Part shown: in pieces, positions 53,732 through 63,527 of the stretch
Position numbering within the stretch: position 1 is the stretch's first letter
Layout: the number at the start of each line of letters is the position of its first letter
NCBI GenBank assembly: GCA_903929355.1
Contig: CAIYUN010000081.1
Span: forward strand, 1-64,000
Length of the DNA stretch: 64,000 bases
Direction: 5' to 3'
Origin: an uncultured Opitutaceae bacterium
GTDB taxonomy: Bacteria; Verrucomicrobiota; Verrucomicrobiia; Opitutales; Opitutaceae
The notes under the pieces: model-generated
What the model was told of the DNA's origin: nothing
Databases searched by the model: none
The model's input: the letters and a program-made list of their open reading frames with translations, nothing else
Made by a program: the position numbers and the translations under genes

Positions 53732-55836
53732 GAGGAGGGCGGCGTGAACGGCCCGACCTTCACGCAGTGCATATACCAATTGTTGCCGTTCGCCGCGAAT
53801 TGGAAGTTCCACACCGTGTCCACGCCGCCCGGCCGGATGTCCTGCGAGCTGACCGTCCCCTCTTTGAAACAGTCCTGGTCGGCGAGGTAGAACCTCACCT
53901 TGTCGCCGGTCTTGGGCACGCGGTCGGCGGCCGTCGCCGAGGCGATGGGCCAGATCACGCCCCAATCAGGATTGCTGCTGTCCCGGAGCGCGCTTTGCAG
54001 GTCGGTGGAGGCCAGCACCGGAGGCGCGGCCAGCGTGACCTGGGCGGTGAACACGGTCGGCGGCACATGCCCGGCCGGGCCGCCTCCGGCGGGCGCACGG
54101 CGCGCGAGGCTCTGCGCCGTGTTCCCGCTGCTGTCGCCGCTGACCCCGGTCGCCCTCGCGCCGTCGCTGGTCACGTCGCGCCGGAAACGGTTTGCCCGGT
54201 AGATTTGCATCAGGTCGGCCGGCATGAGCTGGTGCGGCCAGCCGATTTTCACCTTGGTGCGGCCGTGGTCCACGTCGAGACTGACCCGTTGCACCAGAGC
54301 AACCATCGTCGCCCATTCCGCCCGGCTGTTGAGCAGGTTGAGCACGTCGCCCATCATCACCGTCAGCGGCGGCGACAACCGCGCGCCGACCAGGTCAATC
54401 GTCCCATCGTAGTGGAGTTGAGAGACCCCGGCGTAGATCGCCTCCGCCAGTCCGGCCGGCGCAGACTCGGGCGGGGTGTAGCTCGTGTCCTCCAGCTCGG
54501 AATAGACCTGCGTCGAGGCCGTCGTGGCGCGAATCTGGCACGACAGCTTCTCCGTCTTGATCTCGGTCGCCCCGGTATTGGGATCGGTCACGACCGAGTA
54601 GGCGATTTCGCAATGGACGTTCTGGTCTTCATACTCGATCCCGAGGTCGTCCACCATCCAGTCCGTGATGGCCCCGGCCGTCAGCTCGCGGGTGCAATCA
54701 CCATTGCAGGCCGTGGAGGAACCGGCATTGCCGGTGTCGCCCGTGATCGGCGCGCGGTAGGTGTTGCGGAAGCCGAGGATCGTCACGCCGGCATCGAGCA
54801 GGTGCGGATGGTGCGCGATCCAGAATGAGGACATTGACCCAAACGTCGGCGCGTCAATCGCGGCCGTCACCAGCGTGTTCACCCCCAGCGCGGCCACCGG
54901 GATCGGGTTGGTCTCGACGGGCTGGGTCAGGTAGGTGTTGTTCGTGACCGCGCCCGTCAGCTTGATCGTGCGCGTGAGGCAGTCGAGCTGCGCCGGCACC
55001 GTGCCGGGCGGATAAACATCACTGGCCGTGAGCAGCCACGGTTTGCCATCCGTGCGGTCCGTCCTGACGTAGATCACGCACACGCCGCTCGCCCTCAGGT
55101 GGTAGAGCGGCTTGATCTGGACACTCTCCAGCGGCGCGTAGATCGTGCCCAGGCCGCCGCCGCCGGGCGGTGCAACCTCCACGTCCACCGTGCCGAGGTA
55201 AGCCCGGCGGCTGATATACAGCGTGGGCTCCGTGGTCGTGTAGTCCCACCAGCAAACCGCGTCGGGCGTGAGGTGCAGCAGGCGCAGGAGCGCGTCGGCG
55301 CACGACACGTCGGCATCCTCATCCCAGGGGACAAAAAACCCAAATCCCGTGATGGTCCCCAGCGCGATGGTGGCACCGGCAGTGATTGCGGAATTGACCA
55401 CATAGGCCAACGCGGCCGAGAGGGCGCACACCGTGCCATCGTCGGCCTGGTTGAAAACCACGATCCCGGACGGGAAGGACGAGAGCGCCGAGGACGGGTT
55501 GGTCGGGTCCACCGGGATCGCAAACTTCTGGAGGAAGGCGCGGCGCTTGAGGTCCTGCCATGCGCCGAGCGCCGTGTAGCTGATGCTTTCCGCTTTGGCC
55601 CCGAGAAAGTGCGGCGTCTCGGCGATCCGACCCCGGAAGACCACCGTGTCGCCGGACCCCGAATTCCAGCTCACGATGATGTAGGTGTCGAAGGCAAAGA
55701 GCGGATCGGCGTCGAACGCGGCCTCCGGGTCGTCGAAGGTGCAGGTGTCCGGTGCCATGTTCTCGAACGCGAGCCGCAGGTTCTGGACGCCGAAGGCCGA
55801 GATTGGCGTCCCGTTTATTTTCCAGATCGTGGCCAT
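53728..55836 (-). CDS. Phage tail hub/baseplate-like protein
   Basis: A 702-residue protein beginning [20 protein letters not shown]. The N-terminal half reads like a tail-hub or late-control-D-type domain ([33 protein letters not shown]), and [17 protein letters not shown] forms a linker to a C-terminal domain. Exact family is uncertain. Placement directly after the tape-measure gene and before the glycosyltransferase supports a distal tail role. Confidence 0.65.
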   Translation of the reverse strand: MATIWKINGTPISAFGVQNLRLAFENMAPDTCTFDDPEAAFDADPLFAFDTYIIVSWNSGSGDTVVFRGRIAETPHFLGAKAESISYTALGAWQDLKRRAFLQKFAIPVDPTNPSSALSSFPSGIVVFNQADDGTVCALSAALAYVVNSAITAGATIALGTITGFGFFVPWDEDADVSCADALLRLLHLTPDAVCWWDYTTTEPTLYISRRAYLGTVDVEVAPPGGGGLGTIYAPLESVQIKPLYHLRASGVCVIYVRTDRTDGKPWLLTASDVYPPGTVPAQLDCLTRTIKLTGAVTNNTYLTQPVETNPIPVAALGVNTLVTAAIDAPTFGSMSSFWIAHHPHLLDAGVTILGFRNTYRAPITGDTGNAGSSTACNGDCTRELTAGAITDWMVDDLGIEYEDQNVHCEIAYSVVTDPNTGATEIKTEKLSCQIRATTASTQVYSELEDTSYTPPESAPAGLAEAIYAGVSQLHYDGTIDLVGARLSPPLTVMMGDVLNLLNSRAEWATMVALVQRVSLDVDHGRTKVKIGWPHQLMPADLMQIYRANRFRRDVTSDGARATGVSGDSSGNTAQSLARRAPAGGGPAGHVPPTVFTAQVTLAAPPVLASTDLQSALRDSSNPDWGVIWPIASATAADRVPKTGDKVRFYLADQDCFKEGTVSSQDIRPGGVDTVWNFQFAANGNNWYMHCVKVGPFTPPSS

Positions 55837-55837
55837 G

Positions 55838-57328
55838 TCAGCTCCGGTTCCGCGACTGTTGCTCCAGGATGCGCAGGCGTTCGGCCGCCTGGTCGGCGTC
55901 ATAGGCCAGCTTGGCGATCTCCTGCGCGGCCTTGTCCTTCGCCTCCACGGCCGCGTTGGCCAGTTTCATCAGCGCCGCGCCGAGTTCCTTGAGGCCGGCG
56001 GCCGTCGCACCCTCCGCCACCTTTTCGGCCTGTTCGCGGACGTGCGCGACCGCCTCTGCCTCCTCGGGCTTGCGGGCGAGCTTGCCGATCTTGGCGTCAA
56101 TCGCAGCGCCGCCGGCCTCGTCGGCCTTTTCTTCGCTGGTTTTCTTGTCCTCGCGCGAGTAGCCGAGGAGCTGCGCGGTGCTCTCGTTGTGCGCGGTCTC
56201 CCGTTTGATGGCCAAGGTGTCGAGCTGGAGCTGCGCGGCGTCGGCGCGTTTTTCCGCCTCGGCGATTTTCTTCTGGGCGTCAGCCTTGACCTTCTCGGCG
56301 TCGTTCTCCGCGCGCTTGGCGGCATCATCAGCGTCCACGGCCGCGCGGACGCCGGCCTCGTCCGGCATCTGCCCGTGCGCGCGGGCACCCTCCATCTCGT
56401 CACGCTTCTCCTGGGCCGTGGAGCGGGCGTCGGCCGCCGCGCGGGCGGCCTCGTCAATGTTCGCCTGTTGCTGCTCGATCTCCCGCTGCGCGGCGTCCTT
56501 CTCCAGCCGGGCCGCACCCTCCTCATTGCTCATCTCGACGCCCCCGAAGATGGAGCGGATGCCGGCGCGTTGCCGGTCGGCCTGGCGCTTCACCTCGGCC
56601 GTGTCGGCTCCGGGCGCGGCGAGCGCCTTCTGCTCGGCCAGGTCCACGCGAGACAGCTCCAGCGCGAGCTGCGCCTTGTTGAGGGTGTCGGTGCGCTGGC
56701 GGGCGAGTTCAATGGCGTCGGCCAGCCCCTTGTAGGAGGCTGCCCCGGCGTCCACGTCCAGCTCGATTGCGTGGAAGGCGGTGTCGGTCGCCGCGTGCAT
56801 CTCCTCCATCTGTTTCTTGTGCTCCTCGCCGGTTTTTTTGATGTCCTCAAACATCCGCTTGTTCGCTTCCTCCGAGGCCCCGGCGATTTTCTCAAAGACG
56901 GACTTGACGGCGGGGACGATGGCGACCGCGACCGCGAGGATCGCGGTGAACGGGTTCTCGGCCATCGCCATCGTCAGCGAGCGCCACGCGCCGGCCATGC
57001 CGAAGATGCTCTCCGTGCCCCCACGCATCACCATGTCCAGCTCCATCGCCGCGCGGCGGCCCTCGCCGCCCCGGCGGCCGAAGGACTCCAGCGCCTGGGA
57101 GCTGTCGTCGACCTGCCGCCCCATCACCTCGCTCGTGTCGCCCGTGGTGGCGATCTGCGCGCGCACGCTGGCGAGGCTGGCCTCCAGCTTGGCCAGCTCC
57201 TCAGTGCCAGCCTTGCCGAGCGCGCGGGCGACGACGATCTGGCGTTGCAGGCCGAGTTCCAGGCCCTGGAGCGCCTCGGCCTTTACGCCGACATCAATCT
57301 CGATGTCCAGTTGGTTGGGTGAGCCCAT
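55838..57328 (-). CDS. Phage tail tape-measure-like protein
   Basis: A 496-residue, mostly helical protein. Residues 1-110 are coiled coil (LELGLQRQIVVARALGKAGT), a hydrophobic segment follows (about 126-142, FTAILAVAVAIVPAVKS), and residues 150-490 are a long Ala/Glu/Lys/Arg-rich coiled coil. The combination of a central hydrophobic patch and long helices is typical of tape-measure proteins. The length is short for the class, which would mean a short tail if length sets it as usual. Confidence 0.75.
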   Translation of the reverse strand: MGSPNQLDIEIDVGVKAEALQGLELGLQRQIVVARALGKAGTEELAKLEASLASVRAQIATTGDTSEVMGRQVDDSSQALESFGRRGGEGRRAAMELDMVMRGGTESIFGMAGAWRSLTMAMAENPFTAILAVAVAIVPAVKSVFEKIAGASEEANKRMFEDIKKTGEEHKKQMEEMHAATDTAFHAIELDVDAGAASYKGLADAIELARQRTDTLNKAQLALELSRVDLAEQKALAAPGADTAEVKRQADRQRAGIRSIFGGVEMSNEEGAARLEKDAAQREIEQQQANIDEAARAAADARSTAQEKRDEMEGARAHGQMPDEAGVRAAVDADDAAKRAENDAEKVKADAQKKIAEAEKRADAAQLQLDTLAIKRETAHNESTAQLLGYSREDKKTSEEKADEAGGAAIDAKIGKLARKPEEAEAVAHVREQAEKVAEGATAAGLKELGAALMKLANAAVEAKDKAAQEIAKLAYDADQAAERLRILEQQSRNRS

Positions 57329-57340
57329 GAGCGTGGTGGG

Positions 57341-57646
57341 TCAGGCGCTGGCCGGCGCACGCCGTTTGCCTTGCGGCAGACGGCGAGGGCCGGACGCAGG
57401 GCCTTGGGCGCGCGCGGAGCGCACGCCGAAGATCAAGGGAGTCAGCCAGCAGAGCGCGGCCACGGCCGCGTGGATGCGGCCCAATCCGACGAGCCAGCAG
57501 GCGAGGTGCAGGAGCTGCGCGGCGGCGCAACCGAGCGCGAGCAAAACCCAGAGCACGCCAGCCGCGCTGATCCCGCGCGTGCAGCGGTCCGCCGCGAGCC
57601 CGAGGCCCGGCAGGATCAGCGCGAGAAGGATGCCGGCGAGGCGCAT
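57341..57646 (-). CDS. Small membrane protein in the phage module
   Basis: A 101-residue protein with two or three hydrophobic segments (LAGILLALILPGLGLAAD, VLWVLLALGCAAAQLLHLA, HAAVAALCWLTPLIFG) and a basic tail. Size and topology would suit a holin, but it lies between tail genes and no lysin is nearby, so the role is open. Confidence 0.55.
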   Translation of the reverse strand: MRLAGILLALILPGLGLAADRCTRGISAAGVLWVLLALGCAAAQLLHLACWLVGLGRIHAAVAALCWLTPLIFGVRSARAQGPASGPRRLPQGKRRAPASA

Positions 57647-57650
57647 GGCG

Positions 57651-60023
57651 TCAGAACTGGATGCCGTTGTAGTAGCCCAGCGGCGCGCAGGCGCTGTCGA
57701 GGTATTGGTTGGCCCCGAGGTAGGAGTTGGCCTGCGGCCCGTAGCTTTCGGTCGCGCCAACCGAGGGTTTGGCCAGCGAGAAGTTGGCCGCCTCGTTGAG
57801 GAACTCCTCAGCCTCCGTCACGTCATTCTTGGCGAGGCAGTAGGCATACCACGGGGCGAAGAACATCCAATAGCCGCCGTCCTGATATTGGTCCGGGGTG
57901 CCGCTGCTCCTGAAGGTCGTGAAATAGGTCCCCCTCGGCATGTGCCGCACCTGGCCGCCATAGACGAACCCGTTCCCGGCGAGGTCGCCCGCGTTGCCGG
58001 TGTAGCCGTTGTGGCAGGCGGCCACGATGGCGGCGCTGCTCGTCGTGCTCGCGGCTCCGAGATAGACGGCATAGCACGAGCCGGGGATGTTGGGCACATT
58101 GTTGCTTTGCGTCGTGGTGTCGCAGGTCAAAAACAACCCGGACCCGGAGTTGAAAAGGTAGGTGTCGAGATTGCTCGTGATGAGGGGCAGCTCGTTGTTC
58201 CAACTCGACGGGTCGCCGCTGTTGGCCGCTACCATCGCCGCAATCTGCTTGTAGGCGCGGAATCGCTCGACCGAGGTGTAAAGGTCGTGCCCCCGGATGT
58301 CCTCACTGTCCTGGAACCCCCAGCCCGGCGGCCCTTCCGCGCTCGGGTTGATATAGACCAGGTGGTGGTCGATGGTGTTGCTCGCCAGCGCGGCCGACAC
58401 GGAGGTGGCATAGGTGGCATACTGCGTGGCGCTCCCGGTCTTGAGAAAATGCGAATACATCATGTCGACCCAATCATAAACCCCGTCCAGGTCGGGGATG
58501 TGGGTGGAGTCGGGCGCATGATCGCCCACCACGCCAAAGGTGGAGTTTGGGTTGATGCACTCGGGGATGCCGGCCCCGGCGCTGCCGGCAATGCTGACCA
58601 CCTGGCCCTGCCCATACATCGCAATGATGTTGGCAATCTCGGTGGCCGTGAAATTGGCTGGCGCGTAGCGGATGGCCGCCGCCGTGTCGCGGATGTCCAT
58701 GATCGGGTAACTCACACCCCCGGTGTCAGGATAGAAGCCCGTCTGCCCGCTGAACGTGCCGGTGAAGGTGAAGGCGCACGACGAGGTGTAGGCGGCGGCC
58801 AACGTGGTGAAAACTTTCTTCGCCGTGAACCGCGCGGAAAGGGGCGAGGCCTGCTGAGCGTAGAACACCGACCCGGTGTAGACGCTGAAGCTTCCCGTCC
58901 CGCTCAAGGTCTCCATCTGATACCGCTTGCCGGCGGTGGCATTCCAGATCGTGCAGCTCGCCATGTGGGTGTCCACGCCACCGGTCCCCAACTGCCAGTC
59001 CCACGTCACCGCCACCAGAGAACCTTCCTCAAACAGCGCCTCGATGATGCGCGAGCCGGTGGATGCACCGCCCGAGTTGTTGATTTGGGAACCAAACAGC
59101 ACCGGGCCGCTGACCGGACAAACATAGGCGGTGGAATAGGAGCCGGTTGCTCCGAGGTTGGCGTTGCCAAAATAGCCATACGGGTCGGTCAACGCCGCAT
59201 ACGGCGCGGTGGCGAAACTTGACGTGACCGAAATGGCCCCGCTGGTGGTGGCCGAAAACAGGAAGTGCGACCCGGAGGGATATTGGATGTTCAGGTTGCT
59301 GCGGGCCGCGCCGAGGCTCCCGAGGTCATTGAGGTTGTTTGCCGCCTGGAGGAAGGTGGCGCTACTGGCGGTCGCAGCCGATCCCAGGCCGAGGTTGGTG
59401 CGCGCCGTCGCGGCGCTGCCCAGGTCGCTGAGGTTGTTGGCCGCCTGCAACAGGCTGCTCAGCGCGGTGATTCCGAGCGTGCCGTTGCCCGAGCTGGTCG
59501 TCACCAGCCCGTTGCCCGTGAGGTTGCCGAGCTTGGGGAAATTTCCAATCGGCGCACCCATGCTCACGGTGGCCACGTCCGAGTTCGGGGTGATGTTGCC
59601 GAGGCCGAGCGTCAGCGTCGAGGAGGTCGAGGCCCCGCTCACGTTCCCCGTCAGCCCATTGTTCAACGTCAGCGAGATGGAGTCCCCGCCACCACCGCCA
59701 CCACCGCCGCCTCCGGTGATGTTCAGGTAGAGGATGCCGCCGCTCTGCGAAATGCTCCCGCCGCCGCCGGTCACGGCCATCGCGTTGAAGAGCGAAGCCC
59801 CGGAGAGCGTCACGGTGCCCTGCGAAAGGTTGACGGAGCTGCTCGCGGTCGTGGCAATTTTCGTCGTGATGAGCGACCCAAGGGTGTCGGTGGTCTCAAT
59901 CGTGACGGCCGCCGTCTGGGCGGCCGGGAATTCGATTTGCGCGTGAAGCAGCGGCAGGCCGATGGCGAGGGCAAAGGCGAGCGCGGCGAGCAGGAAGGCG
60001 AGGTGGATGAGTCGGTTTTTCAT
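57651..60023 (-). CDS. Tail-fibre-like protein with signal peptide and putative glycan-active domain
   Basis: A 790-residue protein. Residues 1-29 form a signal peptide-like start (LAFLLAALAFALAIGLPLLHAQ), unusual for a phage structural protein. Residues 30-230 have fibre features: a poly-Gly linker and repeated ARTNLGLGSAATAS, LQAANNLNDLGS and LQAANNLSDLGS motifs. The C-terminal ~400 residues (DLDGVYDWVDMMYSHFLKTG, YQDGGYWMFFAPWYAYCLAK) look like an (alpha/alpha)6 glycoside-hydrolase-type barrel. Host-receptor binding with glycan breakdown is a plausible role but is inferred. Confidence 0.65.
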   Translation of the reverse strand: MKNRLIHLAFLLAALAFALAIGLPLLHAQIEFPAAQTAAVTIETTDTLGSLITTKIATTASSSVNLSQGTVTLSGASLFNAMAVTGGGGSISQSGGILYLNITGGGGGGGGGGDSISLTLNNGLTGNVSGASTSSTLTLGLGNITPNSDVATVSMGAPIGNFPKLGNLTGNGLVTTSSGNGTLGITALSSLLQAANNLSDLGSAATARTNLGLGSAATASSATFLQAANNLNDLGSLGAARSNLNIQYPSGSHFLFSATTSGAISVTSSFATAPYAALTDPYGYFGNANLGATGSYSTAYVCPVSGPVLFGSQINNSGGASTGSRIIEALFEEGSLVAVTWDWQLGTGGVDTHMASCTIWNATAGKRYQMETLSGTGSFSVYTGSVFYAQQASPLSARFTAKKVFTTLAAAYTSSCAFTFTGTFSGQTGFYPDTGGVSYPIMDIRDTAAAIRYAPANFTATEIANIIAMYGQGQVVSIAGSAGAGIPECINPNSTFGVVGDHAPDSTHIPDLDGVYDWVDMMYSHFLKTGSATQYATYATSVSAALASNTIDHHLVYINPSAEGPPGWGFQDSEDIRGHDLYTSVERFRAYKQIAAMVAANSGDPSSWNNELPLITSNLDTYLFNSGSGLFLTCDTTTQSNNVPNIPGSCYAVYLGAASTTSSAAIVAACHNGYTGNAGDLAGNGFVYGGQVRHMPRGTYFTTFRSSGTPDQYQDGGYWMFFAPWYAYCLAKNDVTEAEEFLNEAANFSLAKPSVGATESYGPQANSYLGANQYLDSACAPLGYYNGIQF

Positions 60024-60035
60024 GGAAGGAAAATT

Positions 60036-60875
60036 TCAGTTCACGGGTGCGCCGGCGGTGAGGACGCCGGCAGTGAGAATCAGGCTGCGGAATTGCCCGG
60101 CGGTCGCCGTGTCCAGGAGCTGCAACGAGCATCCCGTCCCGTCAGTGTAGAGGCGCGCGGCGGTCGCCGGGTTGCCATCGGTGGCGCTGCCGTCCACCGC
60201 GCCGACCGTCAGGGCCGCGCCGTTCCACGACAGCGGCCGAAAGCCAGCGCTCGTGTTGTCCCAGAGCTGGAGATAGCCGCCATTGATGCGGACGGCCGTC
60301 GCCACGCCGGGCGCGGTGCAAGTGAGGACCGAGGCAACGAGGCAGACGCTGCGCCAGGCCGTTGCGCCGAGGTCGTAGAGCTGGAGCCAGGTGTCGCCGC
60401 CGGTAAGGTAGAGCTGCGCGCTCGCACCGGGCGGTGTGACGGCCGGCCAGCCGGCGAGAAGCGTGTAGTCCGCGAGCGTGAGCTGGCCGCCGCTCAGGTG
60501 GTAGTCATGCAGGGCCATCCGGCCCGAGTGCGCGACCTGGTGCGTGAGCGCGCCGTCGAGGAAGCCCAGGACGATGCCGCCCGGCATCCCGTAGTTGACC
60601 GCGACGATCCCGCCGCTCGCCAGCTCGACCGCCAGCTCCTCCGCAATGCCGTTGCGGAGGGCCTGCACGGCCGATGCAGCGGCGGCGCGGCGCACTTTCC
60701 AAGCGAGCGTCCGGGCGCGGTTGCCCCGGTCAATGACCGTCACGCGGGTGGCCCGCGCGAGCTGCACCACGTCGGCCAGAGGCACGCCGTCGAGCGTCGG
60801 CCCTTCAACCGTCTCGGCCGGTCCGCCCATGCTGGCGAGGACCAGCGGGCCTTGGGTGATGGTCAGCGTGGACAT
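60036..60875 (-). CDS. Phage module protein sharing a C-terminal repeat with its neighbour
   Basis: A 279-residue protein with no named family. The first ~130 residues (MSTLTITQGPLVLASMGGPA onward) are unique; residues 135-279 contain repeated units of the form LYLTGGDTWLQLYDLGATAW, YLQLWDNTSAGFRPLSWNG and LQLLDTATAGQFRSLILTAG. The protein encoded at 60882-61682 ends in the same units. The repeats suggest beta-rich modules of the kind found in fibres. Confidence 0.6.
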   Translation of the reverse strand: MSTLTITQGPLVLASMGGPAETVEGPTLDGVPLADVVQLARATRVTVIDRGNRARTLAWKVRRAAAASAVQALRNGIAEELAVELASGGIVAVNYGMPGGIVLGFLDGALTHQVAHSGRMALHDYHLSGGQLTLADYTLLAGWPAVTPPGASAQLYLTGGDTWLQLYDLGATAWRSVCLVASVLTCTAPGVATAVRINGGYLQLWDNTSAGFRPLSWNGAALTVGAVDGSATDGNPATAARLYTDGTGCSLQLLDTATAGQFRSLILTAGVLTAGAPVN

Positions 60876-60881
60876 GGGTCG

Positions 60882-61682
60882 TCAAGAAACGAGCGGGCCG
60901 GCGACGGGTGCGCCGTTGGTGAGAAGCAGAGCGCGGAACATTCCGGGGTGCGCCTGGTCGGCGAGCTGGAGGAAGATCGAGCCAGCCACCGTCTGGAGCC
61001 GGGCCGCCGTGAGCGGGTTGCCGTCCGGGTTCGCCGCATTGTCCAGCGGCCCGGCTTCGAGCACGCCGTTGTTCCACCAGATGGCACGGTATGCCGCGCC
61101 AAGGCTGCCGGCGTCGCGAAGCTCCAGAAAACCCCCGTTGATCCGGCAGCCGATGCCAGCGCCAGGGGTGCCGCCCGTGGCGAAGACCCCGTTGTTCCAC
61201 CAGATGGTCTCCCAACCGGTCACAGTGTCCTGAATCTGGAACCAATAACTGCCCCCGGTGGTGATGATCCGCACCGCGCCATACACCGGCGTGACTCCCT
61301 CGATGGCCTCAAACGGATCGACCTGCGCTGGCAGGGTGTCGGTCACGGCCGCGTTCACAAACAGGTTCCCGCGTTGGTAGGTGAACGCGCGGCCGGCCGG
61401 GTCAATCAGCCTGGCGTCATAGACCAGCCGCGCGCCCGGAGTGAGCGTCTCGGTGTTGAGCACCTGCGCCACCTGGTTGCCCGTGATGTCCTCCGTGCCC
61501 TCGCCCGCATGCAGCAGCGCCGCGCTGTCAGGATCGGTCAACAATGCCTTGACCGTGACCAGGAGGTGCCAGCCGGTCGCATCCGTGACCGGGACGCCAA
61601 AAGCGTCCTCGGCCACGGTGGCGAGAATGACCAGGGTGTCGCCCTGTTCGATCTCAAGGTCCCGGCGGATGGCTGGCAGCAT
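60882..61682 (-). CDS. Phage module protein with shared C-terminal repeat
   Basis: A 266-residue protein. The N-terminal half (IRRDLEIEQGDTLVILATVA) resembles a baseplate upper-protein-like or tail-chaperone-type domain, but not decisively. The C-terminal half repeats YWFQIQDTVTGWETIWWNNG, LELRDAGSLGAAYRAIWWNN and LQLADQAHPGMFRALLLTNG, the same motif as the protein downstream. It is separated from it by six bases, so they are co-expressed. Confidence 0.6.
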   Translation of the reverse strand: MLPAIRRDLEIEQGDTLVILATVAEDAFGVPVTDATGWHLLVTVKALLTDPDSAALLHAGEGTEDITGNQVAQVLNTETLTPGARLVYDARLIDPAGRAFTYQRGNLFVNAAVTDTLPAQVDPFEAIEGVTPVYGAVRIITTGGSYWFQIQDTVTGWETIWWNNGVFATGGTPGAGIGCRINGGFLELRDAGSLGAAYRAIWWNNGVLEAGPLDNAANPDGNPLTAARLQTVAGSIFLQLADQAHPGMFRALLLTNGAPVAGPLVS

Positions 61683-61694
61683 GGCGGGGAAAGG

Positions 61695-62612
61695 TCAGCT
61701 GTTGCCGATGGTCCAGAGGCTGGCCAGGACGTTGCTGGTGATGGTGCGGATCGTGGTGAACTTGAGCCGGCCGGTGCGGCTTTTGTCCGGGGCATAGAGG
61801 TAGCTCGCACCGTCCTCGATGAAGGCGTTGTTGAGCGTCACCGCCGGTGCGCCGCTGGCCGCCACGCCCGCGACGGCTAGGGCGTAGCCGGGCGGCTGGC
61901 CGCCGACGTCCACCGCGTTGTTGAGCAGCCCGTTGTAGGCGCTCTCCGTGATCGCGGTCGGATCGCAGCTCGCGCTGGCCTCCAGTTGCTTGAACCGCTT
62001 ATTGACCGTGACCTCGCCGTCCGGGTGGTCGTCCTCCACGGCGAGGTTGAAATCAATGTCCCAGCCCTTGTCCGTGCGGATCGAGGTCCCGTTCCACGTC
62101 CCGATGTAGCGCGAGCGCAGGATGTCGGCCGCGACCATGCCGGTGAGGGCGACATTGGTCCCCACGCTTCCCTGGGTGAAATAGCTCGCCAGGAGCGACG
62201 GGTCGTCGCTGTTGCCCACCAGGCCCGTGAACTTCACCGGCCCCTTGAAGGTCGGCTTGTCGGCCGCGAGCATCAGCCCCGGCAGGCCCGTCACCTGCGC
62301 GTTGACGATGGTGATCGGCCGGCCGTTGCGCGGCGTGATGACCAGCGGCGCGTCGGTCGAGCCGTAGAGCACGTCGCCGGGCTGGTAGGTCGCATAAGGG
62401 AAGAGGATGGCTGTGCCCAGCCACATGCTGGGCACAAACGAAACCTCGATGTAGCGGTCCATCAGCGTGCGACCGATGCGGCCGAAGCCGCTCGTGATGA
62501 TGTCGCTCCATTTTTCCACCAGCGTCGCGGTGATGTCGCCATCGGAGAAAAAGGCGGCGCTCGCATAGGCGACCTGGCCGGGGCCTTTGATGAGGAGAGT
62601 GCGGTTGATCAT
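61695..62612 (-). CDS. Major tail protein-like
   Basis: A 305-residue protein (MINRTLLIKGPGQVAYASAA) with two similar-length beta-rich halves, consistent with a tail-tube subunit. FPYATYQPGDVLYGS and RPITIVNAQVTGL are notable. It precedes the other tail genes in transcription, as major tail genes do. No family is named securely. Confidence 0.55.
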   Translation of the reverse strand: MINRTLLIKGPGQVAYASAAFFSDGDITATLVEKWSDIITSGFGRIGRTLMDRYIEVSFVPSMWLGTAILFPYATYQPGDVLYGSTDAPLVITPRNGRPITIVNAQVTGLPGLMLAADKPTFKGPVKFTGLVGNSDDPSLLASYFTQGSVGTNVALTGMVAADILRSRYIGTWNGTSIRTDKGWDIDFNLAVEDDHPDGEVTVNKRFKQLEASASCDPTAITESAYNGLLNNAVDVGGQPPGYALAVAGVAASGAPAVTLNNAFIEDGASYLYAPDKSRTGRLKFTTIRTITSNVLASLWTIGNS

Positions 62613-62627
62613 GATGTTTTAGAAATG

Positions 62628-62657
62628 CCGTGCTTGGTTCGTGGTGCTTGGTTCGTG
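62628..62657. repeat. GTGCTTGGTTCGTG doublet between phage genes
   Basis: CGTGCTTGGTTCGTG twice in tandem. A shorter form (GTGCGTGGTTCGTGGTGG) lies at 63019-63036 in the next gap, so the same motif sits before two consecutive genes. Confidence 0.7.
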
Positions 62658-62664
62658 GGTGGGT

Positions 62665-63012
62665 TCAGCCGGCGGTCTTGGCGGCCGGCGCGGCCTTGGC
62701 GGCCTGGCGCTTCGCGCCCTCGGCCTGGTCGTAGGTGTCGCGTTCGGCCGGCGTCATGGCCTGGTAAAGGCGCTGCCGGGCGGCGGCATCCTTCGCGGGG
62801 TCGGGCGAAACGAAGAGCGCGGCGGCCTGGTCGGCCGAGACCGTCGCAATATGGGCGCGATTGATGCCGAAGAGGTCGGTCGTGCCGGACTCCTCGCCGG
62901 GTTGCTGGTAGCCGACCGTGCGGCCGTTGCGGGGATGCTTGTCGTCCTCGAAGGCGTAGGGCGTGCAGTGGACGGCGGTCTTCTCGTTAAAGGTTGGTGC
63001 GGGAATGTTCAT
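62665..63012 (-). CDS. Hypothetical phage-module protein
   Basis: A 115-residue soluble protein opening MNIPAPTFNEKTAVHCTPYA with a charged, Ala/Lys-rich C-terminus (EGAKRQAAKAAPAAKTAG). No family is recognised. It lies between a tail-completion-like and the major tail-like gene. Confidence 0.6.
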   Translation of the reverse strand: MNIPAPTFNEKTAVHCTPYAFEDDKHPRNGRTVGYQQPGEESGTTDLFGINRAHIATVSADQAAALFVSPDPAKDAAARQRLYQAMTPAERDTYDQAEGAKRQAAKAAPAAKTAG

Positions 63013-63041
63013 GGTGGTGGTGCGTGGTTCGTGGTGGAAAA

Positions 63042-63527
63042 TCAGGTGCCCTTGAGGCTCAGGCCGCAGGACGTGTGGAAGACATGGTGGTAGATGCGGC
63101 GCTCGGGATGACGCACGGGCTGCACCGGGTTGGCGTCGGCGTAGAACGGGTTGACGGTCGCTCCGGCCACCTGCACCTGCGTGCTCAGGAGGACCAGCGG
63201 GATGCGCTCGTTGAGGGCATACACGTTCAGTTCGCCCTCGTTGAGACGCGGGTGCTCGCTCGCCTCGATGCGGATTTCGAGGTCCTCGATGAACAGCTCC
63301 GCGCCGCCGATGTTGTTGTTGTATTTTTTGACGACCGGCGGAAAGACGACGACGCACCGCTTCAGGCCCTCGCTGGCGCGCAGGATTTCCGTCAGCACCG
63401 TGCCCGGCCGCTCCTCCATGATCTCCGTGCCCGCGAGCCAGGGCGACGCGGCGAGCAGGCGCGTGACGGCCTGTTGCAATGGAAGGAACAGCGAGGAGTC
63501 GCCGCAGTCCTGGAGGTCGGCGTTCAA
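63042..63527 (-). CDS. Phage tail terminator/completion-like protein
   Basis: A 161-residue protein (LQDCGDSSLFLPLQQAVTRL) whose size and position suit a tail-terminator or completion factor. It starts at TTG (63527) overlapping the stop of the upstream gene (TTGA, 63524-63527). No ATG is available nearby. The family is not certain. Confidence 0.55.
   Translation of the reverse strand: MNADLQDCGDSSLFLPLQQAVTRLLAASPWLAGTEIMEERPGTVLTEILRASEGLKRCVVVFPPVVKKYNNNIGGAELFIEDLEIRIEASEHPRLNEGELNVYALNERIPLVLLSTQVQVAGATVNPFYADANPVQPVRHPERRIYHHVFHTSCGLSLKGT

Noticed and set aside
57341-57646. Holin
   Set aside because: Topology fits but it lies between tail genes and no endolysin is present in the window.
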